NCBI GenBank assembly: GCA_013813185.1 | Contig: JACCSD010000184.1 | Coordinates: forward strand, 1 to 7,040 | Reading direction: 5' to 3' | Source: Burkholderiaceae bacterium | Lineage (GTDB): Bacteria; Pseudomonadota; Gammaproteobacteria; Burkholderiales; Burkholderiaceae_F | Length of the DNA stretch: 7,040 nucleotides | Part shown: positions 1 through 5,076 of the stretch, piece by piece | How the letters are laid out: the number at the start of each line of letters is the position of its first letter | Position numbering within the stretch: position 1 is the stretch's first letter | The notes under the pieces: generated by a model | Database searches by the model: none | What the model saw: the letters and a program-made list of their open reading frames with translations, nothing else | Told to the model about the DNA's origin: nothing | Position numbers and translations under genes: made by a program

Positions 1-458
1 CGCGCCTTGGTAGCGTCGTTGGCAATTTTCTTCGCAGCGCGATCGATCTGGTCCGGCGCCAGGGTGAGCGCGAGGTGCGCGATATCGGGCGCCGCTTTGT
101 CGGCCGCCGTCATCATCCGCGCGTTCAGCTGCTGGTTGAAGTCCATCACGTCGGCGACGGTCACCGGGCCAGCGACCTTCGCACGCATCTTGTCGATAAA
201 CGCCGCGTAATCGCGCAACTGCGTCGCGCGGTGCCAGGCCATCAGTGGATTGATTCGCTCTTTGGCGGTCAGCTCCTGATCGGCGGTGAGGTCGACATAG
301 TTGTCGAGTTGGAGCAATGCGAGCGTATCGGCGTTGTTGTAGCCGATCTTCATCGCGGCACAGCTTGCGACGGAAATCGTGAGCGCGGTAATCGCAGCCA
401 GACGAGCGAACGCACCCGCGGAATAGTTGCTCATCAGTGAACTAGAATCGTTGCGCAA
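1..458 (-). CDS. DUF6279-type lipoprotein, N-terminal part (runs off left edge)
   Basis: Read on the minus strand, this frame is open from 458 to the window edge, giving 152 residues without a stop. With the TTG start at 458, a signal peptide (hydrophobic about residues 19-32) ends in a lipobox-like V-A-S-C with Cys33 as the likely lipidated residue. The next part reads KIGYNNADTL, then LDNYVDLTADQ and a W-H-R motif. This is the pattern I know from DUF6279 lipoproteins (YN, YxDLxxxQ, WHR). The rest is helical and charged. The first ATG is at 434, but it has no ribosome binding site, whereas TTG 458 has GGAGG five bases upstream. The product should be exported and anchored in a membrane, probably the outer one; its function is unknown. 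The family assignment is from memory of the motif pattern; the C-terminus lies outside the window. Confidence 0.8.
   Translation of the reverse strand, partial: MRNDSSSLMSNYSAGAFARLAAITALTISVASCAAMKIGYNNADTLALLQLDNYVDLTADQELTAKERINPLMAWHRATQLRDYAAFIDKMRAKVAGPVTVADVMDFNQQLNARMMTAADKAAPDIAHLALTLAPDQIDRAAKKIANDATKA
443..448 (+). promoter_or_regulatory. Possible -10 element for glmUS
   Basis: TAGAAT matches the sigma-70 -10 consensus at five of six positions and would start transcription near 455, giving a leader of about 47 nt before glmU. There is no convincing -35 at 16-18 bp and no adjacent extended -10 TGn. It lies inside the 5' end of the divergent lipoprotein gene, as any glmU promoter here must because the gap is only 43 bp. 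Confidence 0.25.
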
Positions 459-463
459 TTGAA

Positions 464-468
464 CCTCC
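464..468 (-). promoter_or_regulatory. Ribosome binding site that sets a TTG start for the lipoprotein gene
   Basis: On the minus strand GGAGG (468 to 464) is followed by a 5-nt spacer and TTG at 458-456. That TTG is in frame with the lipoprotein, eight codons ahead of the first ATG (434). The ATG has only AT-rich sequence without purine runs in front of it. This is direct sequence evidence for the TTG start. Confidence 0.65.
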
Positions 469-469
469 G

Positions 470-505
470 ATGCTGGCCTCAATCAACGTGCACAAACGCG
501 CATGA
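470..505 (+). CDS. Possible 11-codon upstream ORF overlapping the glmU start
   Basis: ATG at 470 opens an 11-residue frame, MLASINVHKRA, whose TGA (503-505) overlaps the glmU ATG (502-504) as ATGA. glmU itself has no recognisable Shine-Dalgarno sequence, so a terminating ribosome from this ORF could re-initiate on glmU. Against it, the ORF also lacks a Shine-Dalgarno sequence, and such short overlaps arise by chance. Treat it as a candidate translational-coupling leader, not an established gene. Confidence 0.22.
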   Translation: MLASINVHKRA

Positions 506-1896
506 ACATCGTGATACTTGCTGCAGGACAAGGCAAGCGGATGGGGCCGTCGCTTGCAAAATCCCTGCCGAAAGTGCTCCACCCCGTCGCCGGCCGTCCG
601 ATGCTGGCGCACGTGCTGGATGCCGTCGGCGACGCCACCCACGGAATGGCTATCAATATAGTGATTGTCGTCGGCCACGGCGCTCAGCAGGTGCAAGAAA
701 CGTTCCTTTCCGGGCCGTCATCCGGCCACCGGCTGCGGTTCGTCGAGCAATCGCAACAGCTCGGAACCGGGCATGCGGTGCTGCAAGCGGCACCGCTATT
801 GGACGACGCGGCGCCTACTTTGGTTCTGTACGGTGACGTGCCGTTGATCCGGTCGACCACGCTGAAACGACTATTCGCCGCGAGCGGCGATGTCGCGCTG
901 TTGACGATGCAGCTGGCGCAACCCGCCGGCTATGGGCGCATCGTGCGGGACTGGCACGGCAACGTGCTGCGCATCGTCGAAGAGCGCGATGCCAACGAAG
1001 ACGAGCGCAAATTGACCGAGGTCAACACCGGCATTCTGATCGCGCCGACGTGCAGGTTGAAGCATTGGCTCAAAGCACTGTCGAACGACAATGCGCAGCG
1101 CGAGTACTACCTGCCCGATGTGATTGCGCAGGCCGTGGCGGAGCACTGCTGTGTGGTTGCGGTGGAGTGCCCCGACCCGGATGAAACTCTCGGCGTCAAT
1201 AGCAAGGAGCAGCTGGCCGCGGCTGAGCGCATCGCGCAGCGCCGGGTCGCGAGCGAGTTGATGGAGCGCGGCGCAACGTTGGCCGATCCGGCGCGTATCG
1301 ACGTACGGGGCAAGGTAAGCGTCGGTGCCGAGGTGTCGATCGACGTCGGGTGTGTCTTCGAAGGCCAGGTCGATCTTGCCGACGGCGTGCGCATCGGCGC
1401 CTACTGCGTGCTGCGCGATTGCTCGGTCGGCGCCGGCACCGAAGTGCTGCCGTTTTCGCATCTGACCGGCGCGACGATCGGCGCCGCCGCGCGGATCGGC
1501 CCGTACTCACGCCTGCGCCCCGGCGCGCACCTGGGCGACGAAGTGCATATCGGCAACTTCGTTGAGGTCAAGGCCAGCACGCTCGGCCGCGCCTCGAAAG
1601 CAAATCATCTGGCGTATGTCGGTGACGCAACCGTTGGCGCCAACGTCAACATCGGCGCGGGTACGATCACTGCTAACTACGACGGCGCGCGCAAACATCG
1701 CACCGTGATCGGCGATGATGTTTCGATCGGTTCGAATGCGGTATTGGTGGCGCCGGTCACGATCGGCCAGGGTGCGACGATCGCGGGGGGCTCGGTCATT
1801 TCCAAAAATGCGCCTGAGGGCAAACTGACCGTCGCACGCGCCAAGCAGACAACGCGGGACGGCTGGAAGCGCCCGACGAAAGAAAAGAAGGCTTGA
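502..1896 (+). CDS. glmU: Bifunctional GlmU: glucosamine-1-phosphate N-acetyltransferase / UDP-GlcNAc pyrophosphorylase
   Basis: GlmU catalyses the last two steps to UDP-GlcNAc in the cytoplasm: acetylation of glucosamine-1-phosphate with acetyl-CoA, then uridylylation with UTP. The product is 464 residues (E. coli GlmU 456). The N-terminal pyrophosphorylase domain (about 1-235) shows LAAGQGKRM (6-14), LPKVLH (22-27, Lys24), QLGTGHA (86-92), YGDVPL (110-115, metal-binding Asp112), EVNTGI (173-178) and GVN (231-233). The C-terminal left-handed beta helix (about 265-450) has many hexapeptide repeats, KANHLAYVGDA with the catalytic His369, and NIGAGTITANYDG (382-394). The start is fixed because the frame upstream soon meets a stop and ATG 502 is the first start after it. 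No Shine-Dalgarno sequence is visible. Compared with E. coli there are four extra residues between RM and LPK, forming SLAK-SLPK. The gene is the first of a two-gene operon with glmS. Confidence 0.97.
   Translation: MNIVILAAGQGKRMGPSLAKSLPKVLHPVAGRPMLAHVLDAVGDATHGMAINIVIVVGHGAQQVQETFLSGPSSGHRLRFVEQSQQLGTGHAVLQAAPLLDDAAPTLVLYGDVPLIRSTTLKRLFAASGDVALLTMQLAQPAGYGRIVRDWHGNVLRIVEERDANEDERKLTEVNTGILIAPTCRLKHWLKALSNDNAQREYYLPDVIAQAVAEHCCVVAVECPDPDETLGVNSKEQLAAAERIAQRRVASELMERGATLADPARIDVRGKVSVGAEVSIDVGCVFEGQVDLADGVRIGAYCVLRDCSVGAGTEVLPFSHLTGATIGAAARIGPYSRLRPGAHLGDEVHIGNFVEVKASTLGRASKANHLAYVGDATVGANVNIGAGTITANYDGARKHRTVIGDDVSIGSNAVLVAPVTIGQGATIAGGSVISKNAPEGKLTVARAKQTTRDGWKRPTKEKKA
1887..1891 (+). promoter_or_regulatory. 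glmS ribosome binding site inside the end of glmU
   Basis: GAAGG lies six bases before the glmS ATG (1898), within the last codons of glmU. The glmU TGA ends one base before glmS, so terminating ribosomes sit on this site. Translational coupling of the pair is therefore likely, and there is no room for a separate glmS leader, riboswitch or ribozyme. Confidence 0.7.
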
Positions 1897-1897
1897 A

Positions 1898-3715
1898 ATG
1901 TGCGGCATCGTAGGCGCGGTTGCGACGCGCGATATCACCCCGGTCCTGGTCGAAGGCCTGCGCCGGCTCGAGTACCGCGGTTATGACTCGTGCGGAGTGG
2001 CCCTACTGCAGGACGGCGCGCTGACGCGCTCACGCAGCACGGCGCGCGTTGCCGAGCTGCAATCCCAGATCAGGCAGTCGGCGCTGGCGGGGCACCTCGG
2101 TATTTCGCATACGCGGTGGGCGACCCACGGCGCACCGGTCACCGGCAACGCGCATCCCCATTTTTCGCGCGATGAAGTCGCGGTCGTGCACAACGGCATC
2201 ATCGAAAATTACGAATCGATCCGCGCGGAGCTGAAGAGCGCCGGTTATGAGTTCGTCACCGAGACCGATACTGAAGTCATTGGGCATCTGATTCATCAGC
2301 TGTATCGAGGCGACCTGCTGGCCGCGGTGCGAGCCGCAGTGGCGCGGTTCAAGGGTGCGTATGCGATCGCGGTGATGCACAAGGGCGAGCCGCAGCGGTT
2401 GGTGGGGGCGCGCAGCGGATCGCCGCTGGTGGTCGGGCTCGGCAAAGACGAGAATTTTCTGGCGTCGGACGCGCTGGCGCTCGCCGGCACCACCGATCAA
2501 ATTGTCTATCTCGAGGACGGCGACGTTGTCGACATCGATCTGACGCGAGCGCAGGTCGTCGACGCGTCGGGTGCTCCGGTGCAGCGGCCGGTGCACACGG
2601 TCAAGGCGGTTGCCGGTGGCGCCGAATTGGGGCCGTATCAGCACTACATGCAGAAGGAGATTTTCGAGCAGCCGCGCGCGGTCAGCGACACGATCGAAAG
2701 TATCGAATCGATCACGCCTGAGTTGTTCGGTGGAGGGGCGGCGGACGTGCTCGCCACCGTCGACTCCGCGCTGATTCTTGCCTGCGGGACCAGCTACTAC
2801 GCGGGGTTGATCGCAAAGGTCTGGCTCGAATCGATCGCCGGGCTGCCGACGCAAGTCGAGATCGCCAGCGAGTACCGCTACCGCGACAGCGTGCCGAATC
2901 CGCGCACCTTGGTCGTCGTGGTCTCGCAATCGGGCGAGACCGCAGACACGCTCGCGGCGCTGAAGCACGCGCAGTCGCTTGGGATGAAGCACACGCTCGG
3001 CATCATCAACGTGGCGACCAGCGCAATGGCACGCCAAACCGCGCTGCAGTTCTTCACGCGCGCCGGAGTCGAGATCGGCGTCGCGTCGACCAAGGCATTC
3101 ACCACGCAGCTGGTGGCGCTGTTTTTGTTGACGCTGACAATCGCCAAGCAGCGCCGCTGTCTCGATGAAGCGTCAGAACGCGGACACATCCGCGCATTGC
3201 GCCATTTGCCGGCCGCGTTGCAGGCCGTGCTCGCGCTCGAACCGCAAGTGATCGCGTGGTCGCAGGAGTTCGCGCGCAAGGAGCACGCGTTGTTTCTCGG
3301 CCGCGGACTGCACTACCCGATTGCGCTCGAGGGTGCGTTGAAACTGAAGGAGATCAGCTACATCCACGCCGAGGCCTACCCGGCCGGCGAGCTGAAGCAC
3401 GGACCACTGGCGCTGGTCACCGCTGAGATGCCGGTGGTGACCGTCGCCCCGAACGACGCCCTGGTCGAAAAACTCAAATCGAACATGCAGGAAGTGCGTG
3501 CGCGTGGCGGGCAGCTGTACGTCTTCGCCGATGCCGACACGCAGATCGAATCAGCGCCCGGCATTCACGTCATCAAGCTGCCCGAGCACTACGGGCCGTT
3601 GTCGCCGATCCTGCACGTCGTGCCGCTGCAGTTGCTTGCGTATCACACGGCGGTCGCGCGGAAAACCGACGTCGACAAGCCGAGGAATCTGGCGAAGTCG
3701 GTGACGGTGGAATAG
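1898..3715 (+). CDS. glmS: GlmS: glutamine--fructose-6-phosphate aminotransferase (isomerizing)
   Basis: GlmS makes glucosamine-6-phosphate from fructose-6-phosphate and glutamine, the committed step of amino-sugar synthesis feeding GlmM and then GlmU. The 605 residues match the usual length (E. coli 609). The N-terminal class II glutaminase domain begins MCGIVG; Cys2 becomes the N-terminal nucleophile after Met removal. It also carries HTRWATHG (71-78), HNGIIENY (98-105) and TDTE (123-126). Two SIS sugar-isomerase domains follow. The first has ILACGTSYYAG (293-303), SQSGETADT (343-351) and ASTKAFTTQ (396-404). The second has KLKEISYIHAEAY with Glu485 and KHGPLAL with His501. The conserved tail DKPRNLAKSVTVE (593-605) supplies Lys600. 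All key residues are present, so the enzyme should be active. It is co-transcribed with glmU, one base downstream. Confidence 0.98.
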   Translation: MCGIVGAVATRDITPVLVEGLRRLEYRGYDSCGVALLQDGALTRSRSTARVAELQSQIRQSALAGHLGISHTRWATHGAPVTGNAHPHFSRDEVAVVHNGIIENYESIRAELKSAGYEFVTETDTEVIGHLIHQLYRGDLLAAVRAAVARFKGAYAIAVMHKGEPQRLVGARSGSPLVVGLGKDENFLASDALALAGTTDQIVYLEDGDVVDIDLTRAQVVDASGAPVQRPVHTVKAVAGGAELGPYQHYMQKEIFEQPRAVSDTIESIESITPELFGGGAADVLATVDSALILACGTSYYAGLIAKVWLESIAGLPTQVEIASEYRYRDSVPNPRTLVVVVSQSGETADTLAALKHAQSLGMKHTLGIINVATSAMARQTALQFFTRAGVEIGVASTKAFTTQLVALFLLTLTIAKQRRCLDEASERGHIRALRHLPAALQAVLALEPQVIAWSQEFARKEHALFLGRGLHYPIALEGALKLKEISYIHAEAYPAGELKHGPLALVTAEMPVVTVAPNDALVEKLKSNMQEVRARGGQLYVFADADTQIESAPGIHVIKLPEHYGPLSPILHVVPLQLLAYHTAVARKTDVDKPRNLAKSVTVE

Positions 3716-3750
3716 TGTTGCCTCGCTAACCTGCCACGCGTAAAGGTCGT

Positions 3751-4157
3751 ATGCAGCGTTTCGCAATTGCTTACGTTGTCAGCGGCGCGGTGTTCGTCGC
3801 GATCGACTTGCTGTGGCTATCGCTCGTGATGAGCAAGCTGTTCAAAGCGCAGATGCCACAGCTGATCCTGGAGCAGCCCAACCTGGCGCCCGCCGCTGCG
3901 TTTTATGCGCTGTACCCGATCGGCATCGTGACCTTCGGCGTGCTGCGGGCAGTCGCTGCGCAGGATTGGGTACGCGCGGCGGCGCTGAGCGCGTTGTTCG
4001 GATTTCTGGCCTACGTGACTTACGAGTTGACCAACCTGGCGACGCTTAGGGGATGGTCAGCGCAGATCGCAATGATGGATATTGCCAGGGGGGCAGCGCT
4101 ATCGGGCGTGCGGGAGCCGCCGGGTATTGGGCCGTACGCACTTGGACAGACCGTTAG
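3751..4157 (+). pseudogene. DUF2177 family membrane protein gene, frameshifted near codon 120
   Basis: The first 120 residues match the DUF2177 pattern of a small four-helix membrane protein. There is an N-terminal helix with IDLLWL (about 4-26), further helices at about 46-65 and 75-93, and the signature YELTNLATLRGW (91-102). After SGV (codons 118-120) the frame turns into an unrelated, non-hydrophobic tail ending at 4296. Shifting the frame by one base at 4110 restores AGAAGYWAVRTWTDR and a TAG at 4155-4157. That gives 135 residues, the family's normal size, with a fourth helix ending in GYW. One base, probably a G in GTGGCG, appears to have been lost. Arg113 also sits where I expect the family Trp (DIAWG). 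The start ATG has AAAGG four bases upstream (3742-3746). The gene lies 35 bp after glmS. The family's function is unknown. Real decay or a sequencing error are both possible. Confidence 0.8.
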
Positions 4158-4170
4158 CGGCCCTTATTTT
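4142..4170 (+). promoter_or_regulatory. Possible sigma-70 promoter for the gene at 4266
   Basis: TTGGAC (4142-4147) and TATTTT (4165-4170) are separated by exactly 17 bp. The -35 is a poor match (three of six) and the -10 moderate (four of six). Transcription would start near 4177 in the 108-bp gap before the next gene. The element overlaps the restored 3' end of the DUF2177 gene. Confidence 0.25.
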
Positions 4171-4188
4171 CCCGTAACGGATTTAGGT

Positions 4189-4215
4189 GCGTTCGAGCGG
4201 GCCAGCGAACGCTCG
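4189..4215 (+). other. Inverted repeat with two alternative hairpins in the leader of the 4266 gene
   Basis: GCGTTCG (4189-4195) pairs with CGAACGC (4206-4212) as a 7-bp stem with a 10-nt loop. The shifted pair CGAGCG (4194-4199) and CGCTCG (4210-4215) forms a competing 6-bp stem. No T-run follows, so it is not a standard intrinsic terminator. It could be an operator-like or leader structure, or chance in GC-rich sequence. Confidence 0.35.
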
Positions 4216-4265
4216 CCTCCAGTGCAAGTCGAATATTCTCCATTTCGAACGATTTCTCTGCGCAG

Positions 4266-4811
4266 ATGGATGTGGCAGTCCACGCGGCACATGTAGCGGC
4301 GGCGGCAAGCAGGCCGGCAATCGATGTGCTGGCATTTCCCCCGGATCAAGCGGAGTTGCAACGTTGGCGGCTAACCGACTCCAGACGCTGCCTCGAACTG
4401 GAGCGGCGCGGGCGCGTAGCAACGTTTCTGGGAGTGGGAATGTTTTTAGCGTGGGCCGCGGACGTAGGCGCGGCATTTGAGATCGGCAATGCCTACGGCT
4501 CGACGTTTTTCGGAGTCGCCAGCGTCCCTCTTGCGCTTACAGTCGTTCTGGCCCATCTGTACGGCCAGTGGGCGCTGGAGCGCGCCGGGCGGGGTCTAGC
4601 GGAGGTCGAGCGGCGCTACGGCGAGGTCACGATGCGCGACGCGACGCCGCTCATTGAACTGGCGAAGCAAAATACAGTGATTGCGCAATATCTGCGCTGC
4701 GTAGGACGCCAGCAACGCGCTCTGCGCAAACTCGAACGCACCGCCTTGCACGCGTGGGTGGAAGGTGACCGGGCAAACGGAGCGGCGACGCTGAGTAACG
4801 CGGCGCACTGA
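4266..4811 (+). CDS. Hypothetical protein with two predicted membrane helices
   Basis: I do not recognise this family. The 181 residues begin with an Ala-rich, then charged segment (1-50). Two hydrophobic stretches follow, at about 51-69 (VATFLGVGMFLAWAADVGA) and 79-99 (STFFGVASVPLALTVVLAHLY), joined by a short loop. The rest is a charged, helical tail (about 103-165, rich in Arg, Glu and Leu) that could form a coiled coil. Such a hairpin would put both ends on the same side, probably the cytoplasm. The start is uncertain. ATG 4266 is the first standard start in the frame but has no Shine-Dalgarno sequence, whereas the in-frame ATG at 4440 (Met59) has GGGAG five bases upstream but would cut the first helix. 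The gene sits alone on the plus strand, tail-to-tail with the CsbD gene (23 bp between stops). The product looks plausible as a real protein, but no homologue could be named. Confidence 0.6.
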   Translation: MDVAVHAAHVAAAASRPAIDVLAFPPDQAELQRWRLTDSRRCLELERRGRVATFLGVGMFLAWAADVGAAFEIGNAYGSTFFGVASVPLALTVVLAHLYGQWALERAGRGLAEVERRYGEVTMRDATPLIELAKQNTVIAQYLRCVGRQQRALRKLERTALHAWVEGDRANGAATLSNAAH

Positions 4812-4834
4812 CGCCGTAGTGCCCGGCCAAGGTC

Positions 4835-5014
4835 TTACCGTGTGCTTTTCTTGATGTCCTCTTTGACGTCGCCAAAGGTCGAGCGAACTTTGCCGCCCAC
4901 CTTCTCTGCGGTTCCCTTGTCTTCCAATTCCTTGTCTCCAGTGGCCTTACCGACGCCTTCCTTGATCTTGCCGGTCGCCGTGTTGGTACGCCCTTTGACT
5001 TGATCCTTGTTCAT
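4835..5014 (-). CDS. CsbD family stress-response protein
   Basis: A 59-residue, highly charged, hydrophilic protein beginning MNKDQVKGRTNTATGKIKEG. It shows the CsbD pattern of spaced KG, GKIKE, VGKATGD, GTAEKVGGK and a final GDVKED block. Family members are small, abundant proteins induced in general stress (named after the sigma-B-dependent csbD of Bacillus subtilis); their molecular role is unclear. The start at 5014 is chosen because GGAGG (5019-5023) lies four bases upstream and family members begin with MN-D. An ATG further upstream (5065) would add 17 unrelated residues. It follows the GTPase gene by 62 bp on the same strand. No clear promoter was found in that gap, so it may be read through from the GTPase operon, although CsbD genes often stand alone. 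Confidence 0.9.
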   Translation of the reverse strand: MNKDQVKGRTNTATGKIKEGVGKATGDKELEDKGTAEKVGGKVRSTFGDVKEDIKKSTR

Positions 5015-5018
5015 AAAG

Positions 5019-5023
5019 CCTCC
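5019..5023 (-). promoter_or_regulatory. Ribosome binding site of the CsbD gene
   Basis: On the minus strand GGAGG is followed by CTTT and ATG (5014-5012). It decides the short 59-residue start over the ATG at 5065, which has no comparable site. Confidence 0.75.
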
Positions 5024-5076
5024 GTTGTTCGGGTCCATCCCGAGACAGGGACTAGTGCAAGACATATGCCCAACGC

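Noticed and set aside
75..440. 121-codon plus-strand frame at the left edge
   Set aside because: The minus strand here encodes a lipoprotein with signal peptide, lipobox and DUF6279-like motifs, which explains the stretch better.
871..1461. 196-codon minus-strand frame inside glmU
   Set aside because: The glmU protein is conserved through the whole stretch; the antisense product has no domain pattern.
1892..1900. glmS ribozyme or riboswitch
   Set aside because: Only one base separates glmU from glmS, leaving no room, and this element is a feature of Gram-positive glmS leaders.
2030..3037. Long 335-codon open frame on the minus strand inside glmS
   Set aside because: It is antisense to conserved GlmS domains, rich in Arg and His with no recognisable motif, and typical of shadow frames in high-G+C genes.
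4086..4112. Programmed ribosomal frameshifting in the DUF2177 gene
   Set aside because: No slippery heptamer or stimulatory structure is evident at the shift point. The G-run at 4088-4093 lies before residues (GAALSGV) that are still in the family frame.
4111..4296. The 61-residue tail of the DUF2177 frame as a genuine C-terminal domain
   Set aside because: It lacks membrane character and motif, overlaps the next gene, and the neighbouring frame restores the family C-terminus exactly.
4812..4834. Bidirectional terminator between the convergent genes
   Set aside because: The 23-bp gap shows no convincing stem with a T-run; only a trivial GGT/ACC pairing is visible.
5015..5065. 17-residue N-terminal extension of the CsbD protein
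   Set aside because: The ATG at 5014 has GGAGG at the right distance and matches family N-termini; the extension covers the ribosome site.
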